Shown: in pieces, positions 1 through 7,911 of the stretch
Numbering within the stretch: the first letter of the stretch is position 1
Layout: each line of letters starts with the position of its first letter
Source: Actinomycetes bacterium
Lineage (GTDB): Bacteria; Actinomycetota; Acidimicrobiia; Acidimicrobiales; Aldehydirespiratoraceae
Length of the DNA stretch: 38,985 bases
Direction of reading: 5' to 3'
Assembly (NCBI GenBank): GCA_024276495.1
Contig: JAJRXC010000006.1
Coordinates: 1-38,985, forward strand
Made by a program: the position numbers and the translations under genes
Notes under the pieces: model-generated
What the model was told of the DNA's origin: nothing
What the model saw: only the letters and a program-made list of their open reading frames with translations
Database searches by the model: none

Positions 1-26
1 GAGGATGTCCCGTTGGTTGTTGAAGT
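1..26 (+). repeat. Left terminal inverted repeat of the IS256-family element
   Basis: It matches the reverse complement of 1470-1495 at 23 of 26 bases, with mismatches at repeat positions 5, 13 and 14. It lies 3' of the transposase gene. It may extend left of the window. Confidence 0.85.
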
Positions 27-50
27 TGCTGCGGGTGGTGGTCTCGGTGT

Positions 51-1382
51 TCATGCAGCGAGGTCTTGTTGAGTATCGCATGGGGTTGTGATGGTGTCGG
101 CGTGACGGGCGAGCGCGGCGACGAGGGCGGGCATCTGGTTGTGGCCGCGGACTCGCCGGAATTTGCGTTCGGCTTCGGCCATGCCGGCGGCGCAGCAGCG
201 GCGGCGCATGTCGTTTTCGTCTCGCCAGCGTTTGACGTTGCTGGTGGTGGTGCGGGCGATCGAGATCATCGATTCGATCATGTTGGTGCACACCAGCGTC
301 CTCGCGAGGGTTCCGTCGATGCCGAGGCGGCGCACGGTGAACATGTCCTCGAGGCCCTCTCGCAGCGACCCGGCTGCGTCGGGGCAGGTCTTGTCCAACT
401 CGGCCGCCAGCCGCCTGGCTTTGAGTAGTCCGCTGCGAGGGTCGGGGTCCGCGAACGCGCTCCGTAGCCGCGCGTCGATCACCTCACGGTCAGCCTTGGG
501 CAAGTGATCGCCGACGTTTCTGCGCTTGTGGATCTGACAACGCTGGATCAACACCGACTCGCCGAACACGGCTCGGACCGCCGCGGCGAGGGCTTTGGCC
601 CCGTCGATCACCACCAGCAGCCCGCCGGAGTAGTCGAGGCCGCGGTCCACGAGATCAGCCAACAAGGCCGTGACGAGGGTCTTGTTCTCGGTGTCACCGA
701 GCCGCAGCCCGACCGGGACTTTGGTGCCGTCCGCGGTCACGATCAGCGCGACGACACACACCGAACCGGCGAAGTCGACGCCGTCGATCATCAACACCGC
801 CGCGTCCAACTCACCAAGATCACGGGCCAAGAGATCGGCCAGTGCTTTCTTGGTGCCACACACGAACCGGCGTGACACCGCCGAGCGCGACGTCGACCGG
901 GCCCGTGAACGCTGCTCGGTCCCGATCGGATCACCAACCCGAGCGAACGATCTCGTCGCAACACCGGCCAACATCCGTTCCATCACCGTCGCGGCAAGCA
1001 GGTCATCGTTGGCGAACACGGCGAACGTCTCCAACGCCACCTCACCGGCGTTGGAACCATCAGCATCGACACCATGGATCCGCGGTCGGCGCAACGGCAG
1101 GCGCTGACCGCCCATCACCACCGACGCCGATGTCGTGCCGCCACGCACATGGCGACGTTCGGGATCTCTCGCGTTCCACGGCCCACACAACGCGTCGGCC
1201 TCCTCGGCCATGATCGCCCGCGCCGCCGCCAGGCCGGCCTCCACGCTCAACGCCATCAGCCCCTCACGACACAACACCGCGATCTCGCCCAGCTCGACCG
1301 CCAAGTGATCACCCAACACGACCGCGAGCCATTCATCAGCTTCATCGACCAGCCTCACAGCTGATCCGTCTACCTTCTTCAT
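51..1382 (-). CDS. IS256-family transposase (DDE, mutator type)
   Basis: Catalyses cut-and-paste or copy-out transposition of the surrounding element. Using the start at 1382 the protein is 443 residues. The DDE triad is visible as Asp200 (in MIDGVDF), Asp260 (in VVIDGAK) and Glu370 (in NMIESM). Spacings of 60 and 110 residues are those of IS256/MULE transposases. The family motif QRCQIHKRRN lies between the second Asp and the Glu. The frame stays open upstream to a GTG at 1463. I prefer the ATG at 1382 (MKKVDG) because an AAGGGA-type ribosome site lies about 8 nt upstream and because 1463 falls inside the extended terminal repeat. No frameshift is seen. Confidence 0.93.
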   Translation of the reverse strand: MKKVDGSAVRLVDEADEWLAVVLGDHLAVELGEIAVLCREGLMALSVEAGLAAARAIMAEEADALCGPWNARDPERRHVRGGTTSASVVMGGQRLPLRRPRIHGVDADGSNAGEVALETFAVFANDDLLAATVMERMLAGVATRSFARVGDPIGTEQRSRARSTSRSAVSRRFVCGTKKALADLLARDLGELDAAVLMIDGVDFAGSVCVVALIVTADGTKVPVGLRLGDTENKTLVTALLADLVDRGLDYSGGLLVVIDGAKALAAAVRAVFGESVLIQRCQIHKRRNVGDHLPKADREVIDARLRSAFADPDPRSGLLKARRLAAELDKTCPDAAGSLREGLEDMFTVRRLGIDGTLARTLVCTNMIESMISIARTTTSNVKRWRDENDMRRRCCAAGMAEAERKFRRVRGHNQMPALVAALARHADTITTPCDTQQDLAA

Positions 1383-1469
1383 CAGGTGGTCCCTTTCTTC
1401 AGGATGGGTTTCGAAGTCCTCCTGACGATGCCGCACAGGCATCGCCCAGAGGGGGACCACCACCCCTCT

Positions 1470-1495
1470 ACTTCAACAACCCCCGGGACAACCTC
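1470..1495 (-). repeat. Right terminal inverted repeat of the IS256-family element
   Basis: Partner of the repeat at 1-26, upstream of the transposase start. The next base, 1496, begins sequence that reads in frame into a PAS domain, so the element edge is probably at 1495. The extended similarity (1455-1465) covers the most upstream possible transposase start at 1463. Confidence 0.85.
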
Positions 1496-2004
1496 CCAGC
1501 GAAGAGGCACTCGGCCAACCGGTCTCGATGCTGATGCCTCATCGCTATGCCCGCCGCCACACCGAACTGGTCGCGGGGTTCTCCCGGAACGACCATGCGC
1601 AGCGCCCGATGATCGCGGGAGAAACGTTGGTCGGTCGGCGAAAGTGCGGCGACGAGTTCCCGATCGAGGTCGCGATCTCCCGACAGTCGATCTACGACCG
1701 GACGCTCATGATCGCGGTCGTGCGCGACATCTCGAAGCGGCGAGCGGTCGAAGAGTCCCTCGAAGTCTCCGAGCGACGAGTACGGACCTTCTTCGACTGC
1801 TCCCGTTCGGCAGCGATGATCGAGGACCACTCGAGCATCGAGATCTGGTTCGAGGTTCTCCGGGCTGCCGGAGTCGAGAACCTCGCCGACTACCTCGATG
1901 AGAATCCACACGAGTTGGCCGCGAGGATCGCGGAGCTACGCGTGCTCCATTGCAATCAGCTTGCCGCTCAATCCATCAATCGGCCGAACCACCGCGAATT
2001 CAAG
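1496..2004 (+). pseudogene. Remnant of a PAS-domain sensor/signalling protein
   Basis: Starting at the IS edge, the frame reads SEEALGQPVSMLMPHRY, which is the middle of a PAS domain. It continues through a GRRKCGDEFPIEVAIS segment and the closing VVRDISKRRAVEESL. A second PAS-like segment follows (FFDCSRSAAMIEDHSS..., then LADYLDENPHELAARI and VLHCNQLAAQ). Such proteins usually end in a histidine kinase, GGDEF or EAL domain, and none is present. The 5' part is missing at the IS junction. After about 2004 the similarity ends and the frame only mirrors the gene on the other strand. There is no start codon or promoter of its own. Which output domain was lost cannot be told. Confidence 0.75.
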
Positions 2005-2058
2005 CCCGCCCCAGCTGGGTTCGGCAGACACCGTGCGATCGTGGTGCCGCTCGGGGCG

Positions 2059-2670
2059 TCAGCGTGTCGATTCGGTGGAGCGGCCCCACAAGAAGCCCGC
2101 CCGGAGATCCTCGAAACCGAGATGCCGGTAGAACGCGATCGCGTTCGTGTTGTCCGGGGAGCAACCGAGGTGGACCGCCGCCACACCCGCGCCACGAAGC
2201 TGCCCGAACAGCGCCGCCATCAGCGCCCGCCCCATGCCGTGTCCCTGCAACCGGGGCAGCAGGTCGATGTGGAGATGGGCCGGATGGGTCGCGACGATCT
2301 CCGGAGGCACCCGGGGCGGCACGTGGATGAGCTCGACACAGTCGGCGTCCGCGGTGCCGTCGGCGAAGCAACCGCGCGGGTATTGGGCCCGCAGCGGCAC
2401 CATCCACTCCTCGTCGATCCAACGATCATGGGCGTGGGTGTCGGGAGTCCCGACGATGTAGCCGCCCACGCCCTCGTCGTCTTCGACGACGAACGCGTAG
2501 TCGGGCCAGCGGACGAGATAGGGGCCGACCCAGATCTCACCGACGATGCGAGGATCGGTGTGGAGCCCGCTGGCGTCGGCGCCGTTGTGGGCCGTCCGCA
2601 GACAGATCTCGTAGCAGGCGTCGGTGTCGGCCGGGTCGAACGGGCGGACGTGGGCGCCGGTCACGACCAT
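2059..2670 (-). CDS. GNAT-family N-acetyltransferase
   Basis: A 203-residue acetyl-CoA-dependent acetyltransferase. The acetyl-CoA pyrophosphate-binding loop is LQGHGMGRALM (residues 141-151), preceded by the strand AHLHIDLLP. The usual C-terminal motif follows as NTNAIAFYRHLGFE. The N-terminal half (CLRTAHNGADASG, PDYAFVVEDDEGVGGYIVG) resembles bacterial GNAT proteins related to the acetyltransferase-like domain of O-GlcNAcase; that link is from memory. The substrate is unknown. ATG start at 2670; the first codons overlap the end of rdgB by 10 nt, so it is probably the last gene of the murI-rph-rdgB operon. A much longer upstream frame in the same phase is antisense noise. Confidence 0.85.
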   Translation of the reverse strand: MVVTGAHVRPFDPADTDACYEICLRTAHNGADASGLHTDPRIVGEIWVGPYLVRWPDYAFVVEDDEGVGGYIVGTPDTHAHDRWIDEEWMVPLRAQYPRGCFADGTADADCVELIHVPPRVPPEIVATHPAHLHIDLLPRLQGHGMGRALMAALFGQLRGAGVAAVHLGCSPDNTNAIAFYRHLGFEDLRAGFLWGRSTESTR

Positions 2671-3260
2671 GACGCCAGTGCTGCGGCGAGGGCCCGAAGC
2701 GCCCGACCTCGATGACTGATCTCGTGTTTCTCGTCGCCCATCTCCGCGAACGTACGCCCCTGCGCGCCGATCGGCACGAAGACCGGGTCGTAGCCGAATC
2801 CCCCCTCGCCCCGGGGTGTGGGGGCGATGACACCTTCGACGCGGCCTTCCACCGCGAGCTCGGATCCGTCGGGCCACACGACCATCGCCACAGTGCGGAA
2901 ACGAGCCGTTCGTGCCCCGGGAGTGGTCGCCCCCACCCGCTGCAACTCGGCCAACAACTTCTCCACATTGTCGGCATAGCTCGCGTCTTCGCCGGCGTAC
3001 CGCGCCGAGAGGACGCCGGGCGCACCATCGAGCGCGTCGACCTCGAGCCCGGTGTCGTCGCTCACCGCGGCGGCGCCGGCCGCCGCGCACACCGCGGCGG
3101 CCTTCAATCGGGCGTTGCCCTCGAGATCGGGCGCATCCTCGACGACATCGGGAAGCGCGGCCGGCCGCGGGAGCAATTCGACGATCCCGTCGAGCACCCG
3201 AGCGATCTCCGCGACCTTGTCGGGGTTCGCGCTCGCACAAACCAAGCGAGGAGGTCCCAC
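2661..3260 (-). CDS. rdgB: Non-canonical purine NTP pyrophosphatase (XTP/dITP diphosphatase, RdgB/HAM1)
   Basis: Hydrolyses dITP, XTP and related deaminated purine triphosphates to monophosphates, keeping them out of nucleic acids. From a GTG start at 3260 it is 199 residues, normal for the family. Signatures are CASANPDKVAEI near the N-terminus, SDDTGLEVDAL (residues 67-76), GGFGYDPVF (about 153-161) and the C-terminal EISHRGRAL. The start is not certain: GTG at 3260 gives MGPPRLVCASANP, while a TTG at 3245 is also possible; neither has a clear Shine-Dalgarno. It follows rph by 20 nt and overlaps the acetyltransferase by 10 nt. The rph-rdgB pair is conserved in actinobacteria. Confidence 0.93.
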   Translation of the reverse strand: MGPPRLVCASANPDKVAEIARVLDGIVELLPRPAALPDVVEDAPDLEGNARLKAAAVCAAAGAAAVSDDTGLEVDALDGAPGVLSARYAGEDASYADNVEKLLAELQRVGATTPGARTARFRTVAMVVWPDGSELAVEGRVEGVIAPTPRGEGGFGYDPVFVPIGAQGRTFAEMGDEKHEISHRGRALRALAAALASWS

Positions 3261-3280
3261 CGGGTGAGCCGCGGCCAAGA

Positions 3281-4024
3281 TCAGCGACCGGGGGTCCGCG
3301 GCGACGGCGGCTCCGCCAACACCTCGCGCTGCGCCTCGGTGATCACGGCGATGCCCCCTTCGGCGAGATCGAGGAGCTGGTCGAGTTCGGCCCGGCTGAA
3401 CGTCGCCCCCTCGGCGGTGCCCTGCACCTCGATGAGTTGGCCGTCGCCGGTCATGATGACGTTGCAGTCGACGCCGGCCGTCGAATCCTCCGGATAGGGA
3501 AGATCGAGAACCGGCTGCCCGTCGACGATGCCGACCGAGATCGCCGCACATTCGGTCGTGAGCGGCACCGCGGGAATCGCCCCGGCCTGCACCAGCCGCG
3601 TGCACGCGTCGTGCAGCGCCACGTAGGCGCCGCAGATCGACGCGGTACGGGTGCCGCCGTCGGCCTGGAGCACGTCGCAGTCGAGGCGAATCGATGTCTC
3701 GCCGAGCGCCGTCATGTCGGTGACCGCCCGCAGTGAACGCCCGATGAGACGTTCGATCTCCTGGGTCCGACCCTTCGCGCCCCGGCGTTCCCGGTTGACC
3801 CGCTCCGGCGAGCTTCCGGGCAACATCGAGTACTCGGCGGTCACCCAGCCCTCACCCTTGCCCTTCATCCAGCGGGGCACGCTCTCCTCCACGGAAGCCG
3901 TGCACAACACCCGGGTCTCGCCGAAGGTCACCAACGTCGACCCCATGGTCATCGTGGTGAAGTCTCGGATGAACGAAAAGGGTCGCAGCTCGTCGGGCTG
4001 ACGACCGTCGTAGCGAAGGGACAC
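3281..4024 (-). CDS. rph: Ribonuclease PH
   Basis: Phosphorolytic 3'-5' exoribonuclease that trims tRNA 3' ends. The 247-residue protein matches the family length. It has the N-terminal [19 protein letters not shown] segment, the conserved [20 protein letters not shown] basic stretch, [17 protein letters not shown] and a C-terminal [13 protein letters not shown]. The GTG start at 4024 is preceded by CTGGAG five bases away. It lies 24 nt after the upstream metallo-beta-lactamase-fold gene. Confidence 0.95.
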   Translation of the reverse strand: MSLRYDGRQPDELRPFSFIRDFTTMTMGSTLVTFGETRVLCTASVEESVPRWMKGKGEGWVTAEYSMLPGSSPERVNRERRGAKGRTQEIERLIGRSLRAVTDMTALGETSIRLDCDVLQADGGTRTASICGAYVALHDACTRLVQAGAIPAVPLTTECAAISVGIVDGQPVLDLPYPEDSTAGVDCNVIMTGDGQLIEVQGTAEGATFSRAELDQLLDLAEGGIAVITEAQREVLAEPPSPRTPGR

Positions 4025-4048
4025 GGGAACTCCAGGGTCGGGACAGGT

Positions 4049-4795
4049 TCAGATCTCGAAGACGGAGCCGGCCTCGGCGACGTCGATCGGGCCACCGTAG
4101 ACGGCACCGGCTTCGGCGCGGTGCGCCACCGGATCGGCTCCCGGCATGAGGTGGGTCAACACGAGCCGCCGGGCACCGGCCGCCTCGGCCCGCTCCGCCG
4201 CCTCACGGGCACTCATGTGGGGGATGCCCTGATCCTCTTCGGCCGCGAGGTGGCTGGCGTCACAGAACGCGATGTCGACGTCGGCCCCGAAATCGGTGAA
4301 CGTCCAGCCCGGGCCGGTGTCGGAGGTGAACAACGCCGTCCGCCCGCCGACCGCGATCCGGGCCGCGAGCGTCTCCACCGGATGATCGGTGCGATCGAAG
4401 GTCCAGTGCTGATCTCCGATCACCAGCGACGAGTCGGCGTCGATCGTGGACCACGCGAACGGCGTGGGTCGGTGGGCAACCTCCACACGAAGCGCCTGCT
4501 CCATCTCCCTCGTCCGGGCGGTGCCGTACACGGGGACCCCCGAACGCGGGTGGAACCAGATGAACACGTTGCGCAGAACCGGCAGCTCGAGCCAATGGTC
4601 GGGGTGACAGTGGCTGATCACGATCGCGGTGATCTCGTTCAGATCGACCGTCTCCTGGAGCGGACCCGCGGTGCCCGGACCACAGTCGAACAGCACGACC
4701 GCCTCGGCGCTGCGAAGCACGAAGCCGGTACAGGGATTGTCGGCCGAGGCGTAGGAGCCCGACGAGCCGAGCACGGTGACGGAGAGTTCGCTCAC
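4049..4795 (-). CDS. Metallo-beta-lactamase-fold hydrolase, probable cyclic-nucleotide phosphodiesterase (Rv1339-like)
   Basis: A 248-residue MBL-fold protein starting at GTG 4795. The metal-binding motif HCHPDH lies at about residues 62-67. Further candidate ligands are His in DRTDHPVE, Asp in TSDTGPG and the C-terminal His in THLMPG. There is no ribonuclease Z exosite insertion. It sits between murI (19 nt upstream) and rph (24 nt downstream), exactly where M. tuberculosis carries Rv1339, reported as an atypical class II-like cAMP phosphodiesterase. That assignment rests on position and fold; general MBL hydrolase is the safe call. An in-frame extension upstream to 5014 runs antisense through murI and is not credible. 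Confidence 0.85.
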   Translation of the reverse strand: MSELSVTVLGSSGSYASADNPCTGFVLRSAEAVVLFDCGPGTAGPLQETVDLNEITAIVISHCHPDHWLELPVLRNVFIWFHPRSGVPVYGTARTREMEQALRVEVAHRPTPFAWSTIDADSSLVIGDQHWTFDRTDHPVETLAARIAVGGRTALFTSDTGPGWTFTDFGADVDIAFCDASHLAAEEDQGIPHMSAREAAERAEAAGARRLVLTHLMPGADPVAHRAEAGAVYGGPIDVAEAGSVFEI

Positions 4796-4814
4796 GAACG
4801 GGTCCGTTGGTCGG

Positions 4815-5621
4815 TCACCATTGATGGGCCTCGACCCGGTCGAGCTCGGGACCGAGAAAGCGACGGCCGAGACGGGCGAACGAGTCGATGTCGCCGCTCG
4901 ACACGAACCGACGGACGGGAGGTGTTCCCCCGACGCGGACAGATCCCGACTCGGCCAGCGCCCGCTGCACCTCGAACGCGGTCTCGTCGGCCGACGAGAC
5001 CAACACGACATCACGACCCATCACGTCGCTGATCGTACGGGCGAGAAAGGGGTAATGAGTGCAGCCCAGCAACAACGCGTCGATCTTCGCCTCCTGCATC
5101 GGGGCCAGAAGCCGCTCGGCCAACACATGCACCTGTTCGGACTCCGTCTCCCCCCGCTCGACGAACTCGACGAACCCCGGACACGCCGCACAGGTGAGCG
5201 CGGTGCCCGGCGCCAGCCGCTCCGAGAGTTGCTGATAGGCGCCGCTGGCAACGGTGCCGACCGTCCCGATCATCCCGACCCGACCGGTGATCGTGACCTG
5301 CAGAAGCGAACGAAGGCCCGGTTCGAGCACACCGATGACCGGCACGTCGACGAGCGTCTCCAACTCGGCCAGCGCCACCGCCGACGCCGTGTTGCAGGCC
5401 ACGACGATCATCTTCGGATCGTGGGTGGCCACCAGCCAATCGACGATCTCGCGGGCGAACGCGGTCACCTCGGCATGTGAGCGCGGACCGTACGGGTAGC
5501 GGTCGGTGTCCCCGAAGTAGACGAGGTTCTCGTCGGGGAGGAGATCGATCACCGCGCGAGCCACGGTCAACCCGCCGAAACCGGAATCGAACATCGCCAC
5601 GGGACGGTCGGGTGACACCAC
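4815..5621 (-). CDS. murI: Glutamate racemase
   Basis: Interconverts L- and D-glutamate, supplying D-Glu for peptidoglycan. At 268 residues it has the N-terminal FDSGFGGLTV with Asp12, the two catalytic cysteines in ACNTAS (Cys76) and GCTHYP (Cys187), and the YFGDTDRYPYG segment. The start is the first of two adjacent GTG codons at 5621. No Shine-Dalgarno is seen, but a TAGTCT box sits 7 nt before the start, so the message is probably leaderless. It heads the murI / phosphodiesterase / rph / rdgB / acetyltransferase operon. Confidence 0.95.
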   Translation of the reverse strand: MVSPDRPVAMFDSGFGGLTVARAVIDLLPDENLVYFGDTDRYPYGPRSHAEVTAFAREIVDWLVATHDPKMIVVACNTASAVALAELETLVDVPVIGVLEPGLRSLLQVTITGRVGMIGTVGTVASGAYQQLSERLAPGTALTCAACPGFVEFVERGETESEQVHVLAERLLAPMQEAKIDALLLGCTHYPFLARTISDVMGRDVVLVSSADETAFEVQRALAESGSVRVGGTPPVRRFVSSGDIDSFARLGRRFLGPELDRVEAHQW

Positions 5622-5628
5622 GAGGACC

Positions 5629-5634
5629 AGACTA
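5629..5634 (-). promoter_or_regulatory. Candidate -10 box of a leaderless murI promoter
   Basis: TAGTCT on the minus strand ends 7 nt before the GTG start of murI, so transcription would begin at or next to the start codon. It fits the actinobacterial TANNNT consensus. No convincing -35 is seen. Confidence 0.45.
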
Positions 5635-5666
5635 GAAGGCCGCGAACCCGTCGACGGGGAAGGGCG

Positions 5667-5825
5667 TCAGCGCTCTTCTTTGAAGGTCACGTGTTTGCGG
5701 ACGACCGGGTCGTACTTCTTGATCTCGATCCGCTCACGGGTGTTCGTCTTGTTCTTCGTGGTGACGTAGGTGTAGCCGGTCCCCGCGGTCGAACGCAGCT
5801 TGATGATCGGGCGCTTGTCGCTCAT
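5667..5825 (-). CDS. rpmG: 50S ribosomal protein L33 (zinc-independent form)
   Basis: A 52-residue basic protein beginning [20 protein letters not shown] and ending [12 protein letters not shown]. It contains [18 protein letters not shown], the L33 core. No cysteine is present, so it is the zinc-free (C-) type. ATG at 5825 is preceded by GAGG with about 6 nt spacing. It follows rpmB by 21 nt on the same strand, the usual pairing of these two large-subunit genes. Confidence 0.93.
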   Translation of the reverse strand: MSDKRPIIKLRSTAGTGYTYVTTKNKTNTRERIEIKKYDPVVRKHVTFKEER

Positions 5826-5846
5826 GACTGACCTCGGACTCCTCGT

Positions 5847-6083
5847 TCAGACTCGTTGGCCGTTGCGGCGCATCTCGGCGACGACGGATTCGATCCCGCG
5901 CTTGTCGATCGTCTTGATGCCCTTGGTGCTCACGTTGAGCTTGATCCAACGGCGTTCACTGGCGAGGTAGTAGCGCTTCACCTGCACGTTCGGATCCCAG
6001 CGACGGCTGGAACGACGGTGCGAATGAGAGAGCTGCTTGCCAAAGTGTGGCTTCTTGCCGGTGACCTGGCAGACCTTCGACAT
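5847..6083 (-). CDS. rpmB: 50S ribosomal protein L28 (zinc-independent form)
   Basis: A 78-residue L28. It starts [20 protein letters not shown], followed by the conserved [14 protein letters not shown] and the C-terminal [17 protein letters not shown]. Only one cysteine remains where zinc-binding versions carry CxxC, so this is the C- form like that of E. coli. AGGAG lies about 8 nt before the ATG at 6083. A TAAGAT box lies some 31 nt upstream. No Zur-type palindrome was recognised upstream. Confidence 0.95.
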   Translation of the reverse strand: MSKVCQVTGKKPHFGKQLSHSHRRSSRRWDPNVQVKRYYLASERRWIKLNVSTKGIKTIDKRGIESVVAEMRRNGQRV

Positions 6084-6114
6084 CGGGTTACTCCTGGACG
6101 AACTGGGACACAGA

Positions 6115-6120
6115 ATCTTA
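6115..6120 (-). promoter_or_regulatory. Candidate -10 box for rpmB-rpmG
   Basis: TAAGAT on the minus strand lies 31 nt before the rpmB ATG. It would give a short leader containing the AGGAG ribosome site. No clear -35 was found at 16-18 nt spacing. Confidence 0.35.
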
Positions 6121-6237
6121 GCGGTCTCCCCCTATGACTCCACCCGTCGCGGCGACCGGGCCGCCCGACCTACGCCCGGGATTCGCATCCGAGCGAAACC
6201 AGGCCAGAATCGGGACACGACACGAACGGAGGACACC

Positions 6238-6864
6238 GTGGACGAAGCCTTCTGGGACGAACGCTACCGATCGGCACCACAGGTGTGGAGCGGAGAACCC
6301 AACCCCCATCTCCTCACCGACACCGAAGCGTTGTCACCGGGATCGGCCCTCGATGTCGGGGCCGGCGAGGGAGCCGATTCGATCTGGCTGGCCGAACAGG
6401 GGTGGCAGGTCACCGCGGTCGAGTGGTCCACAGTCGCCCGGGAGCGGGGTCGGGAACACGCCGCGGAACGGGGCCCGTCCGTCGCCGACCGGATCACCTG
6501 GCTCCACGCGGATCTGACCGTGTGGGAACCACCGGCCGCGAGCTTCGATCTCGTCTCGGTCCACTTCATGCATCTGCCCTCCGTCGAACGCACACCGATG
6601 TATCGACGGCTGGCCGCCGCGGTCGCCCCCGGCGGTCTCCTCCTCGTCGTCGGCCATCACCCGTCCGACCTCGAGACCGGCGTGCGGCGCCCCGCCGACC
6701 CGGATCTCCTCTTCACCGCCGACGCCATCGCCGACGACCTCGCCGACGGCTGGACGATCCTCTCCTGCGATGCCCGGCCCCGTGCCGCGGTCGGGCCCGA
6801 CGGCGAGGAGGTCACCGTGCACGACGCTGTCCTCGCCGCCCGGGCGCCCGAGCGCGCTGACTAG
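6238..6864 (+). CDS. Class I SAM-dependent methyltransferase
   Basis: A 208-residue soluble methyltransferase. The SAM-binding motif I is ALDVGAGEGADSIWLA (about residues 37-52). An acidic motif follows after the next strand (VTAVEWS), then motif FDLVSVHFMHLP and the PGGLLLVVGHHP strand. The N-terminal WDERYRSAPQVWSGEPNP resembles TehB/thiopurine-type small-molecule methyltransferases. The substrate is unknown. GTG start at 6238 is chosen because GGAGG stands five bases upstream; the longer open frame crosses the divergent rpmB promoter. Its TAG stop forms the first bases of the candidate ispH -10 box. Confidence 0.88.
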   Translation: MDEAFWDERYRSAPQVWSGEPNPHLLTDTEALSPGSALDVGAGEGADSIWLAEQGWQVTAVEWSTVARERGREHAAERGPSVADRITWLHADLTVWEPPAASFDLVSVHFMHLPSVERTPMYRRLAAAVAPGGLLLVVGHHPSDLETGVRRPADPDLLFTADAIADDLADGWTILSCDARPRAAVGPDGEEVTVHDAVLAARAPERAD

Positions 6865-6867
6865 CCT
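6862..6867 (+). promoter_or_regulatory. Candidate -10 box of a leaderless ispH promoter, overlapping a stop codon
   Basis: TAGCCT lies 6 nt before the ispH GTG start. Its first three bases are the TAG stop of the methyltransferase gene. No ribosome binding site precedes ispH, in keeping with a leaderless transcript. Confidence 0.4.
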
Positions 6868-6873
6868 CGGACC

Positions 6874-7911
6874 GTGACCGTCGACAAGGTGCTCCTCGCC
6901 TCGCCCCGCGGGTTCTGCGCGGGCGTGGAGATGGCGATCAAGGCGCTGGCCTGGATGGTGCGGGCGTTCGAACCGCCCGTCTACTGCTACCACGAGATCG
7001 TCCACAACCAGATCGTCGTTCGTCGCTTCGAGGAATCCGGCGTCGTCTTCGTCGACGACATCGCCGACGTTCCCGCCGGTCGGCCGATCATGCTCTCCGC
7101 GCACGGCTCCGCCCCCGAGGTGGTGGCCGCGGCGCGAGAGCGGGGTGGCTATGTCGTCGACGCCGTCTGTCCGCTGGTCACCAAGGTCCATCACGAGGTG
7201 AAGACCAGGGCCGGCAAGGGCTACCAGATCGTCTACGTCGGCCACGAAGGCCATGAGGAAGCCATCGGGACGATGGCTGTCGCACCCGAGGTGATCCACC
7301 GGGTCGAGACCCCCGCCGAGGTCGCCGACCTCCCCGACTTCGAGAACCCGGTCGCGGTGCTCGCCCAGACCACCCTCTCCCACCGTGAGTGGGCCGGAGT
7401 CCTCGACGCGGCCCGCGAGAAGTTCCCCCGACTCTGGCAACCCGAACGTTCCGATCTCTGCTTCGCTACGACCAACCGCCAGTCGGCGCTCATGGAGATC
7501 GCGGCCCGCTGCGACGCGATGGTCGTGATCGGCTCCGCCAACTCGTCCAACACCAACGCCCTGGCCGCGCTCGCCCGCGAAGCGGGATGTCCCCACGTCG
7601 TCCGCATCAACGGCCCCGCCGAGCTCCCCGACGACATCGGCGGCACCGTCGGGGTCACCGCCGGGGCCTCCGCGCCGGAAGATCTCGTGCGATCCGTGAT
7701 CGAACGACTCTCCCCCACCCGCGGCGTCGAGGAAGTCCAGGTCACCGCCGAGGCCGAGTACTTTCCTCCGCCCCGCAACCTGCGCGAGCTCCTCGGTGCC
7801 GTCGACGCGGTCACCGGCGTCACGATGGTCGGCCCCCCTAGCCCCGTGCCGCTCGACGACCGCAACATCGACGCCAGCGACGTCCTCGAGTCACTCCGCC
7901 TTCCGGGGTGA
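6874..7911 (+). CDS. ispH: 4-hydroxy-3-methylbut-2-enyl diphosphate reductase (LytB)
   Basis: Last step of the MEP isoprenoid pathway: reduces HMBPP to IPP and DMAPP with a [4Fe-4S] cluster. The three cluster cysteines are Cys15 (PRGFCAGV), Cys99 (DAVCPLV) and Cys196 (SDLCFATTNRQ). Substrate-binding histidines are at 44, 77 and 124 or 127, with the GHEGHEEAIGT loop. Length of 345 residues is normal, with a short extension after the core. GTG start at 6874. The TGA stop overlaps the GTG of the next gene (GTGA), so translation with the downstream membrane protein is coupled. Confidence 0.96.
   Translation: MTVDKVLLASPRGFCAGVEMAIKALAWMVRAFEPPVYCYHEIVHNQIVVRRFEESGVVFVDDIADVPAGRPIMLSAHGSAPEVVAAARERGGYVVDAVCPLVTKVHHEVKTRAGKGYQIVYVGHEGHEEAIGTMAVAPEVIHRVETPAEVADLPDFENPVAVLAQTTLSHREWAGVLDAAREKFPRLWQPERSDLCFATTNRQSALMEIAARCDAMVVIGSANSSNTNALAALAREAGCPHVVRINGPAELPDDIGGTVGVTAGASAPEDLVRSVIERLSPTRGVEEVQVTAEAEYFPPPRNLRELLGAVDAVTGVTMVGPPSPVPLDDRNIDASDVLESLRLPG

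Larger units (their letters stand above)
1..1495 (-). mobile_element. IS256-family insertion sequence, about 1.5 kb
   Basis: One transposase gene is flanked by long imperfect inverted repeats. Positions 1-26 and the reverse complement of 1470-1495 agree at 23 of 26 bases; both begin GAGG and contain TGTCCCG and GGTTGTTGAAGT. Similarity resumes after a short gap at 33-43 and 1455-1465 (GGGTGGTGGTC). The left repeat starts at the first base of the window, so the outer boundary and the 8-bp target duplication typical of the family cannot be checked. The right end abuts a PAS-domain reading frame directly, so the element sits inside that former gene. Both ends and a full-length transposase are present, so it could still be mobile. 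Confidence 0.9.

Noticed and set aside
2005-2715. Continuation of the PAS frame to 2715
   Set aside because: After about 2004 the translation has no PAS character and is opposite the acetyltransferase gene, so it is only an open antisense frame.
2671-3240. N-terminal extension of the GNAT protein in an open frame
   Set aside because: It lies within rdgB in another frame and has no similarity; ATG 2670 gives a complete GNAT domain.
5647-5658. Palindrome CCCGTCGACGGG after rpmG as a terminator
   Set aside because: As a hairpin it has just a 4-bp stem and no T-run; it is likely a chance palindrome.
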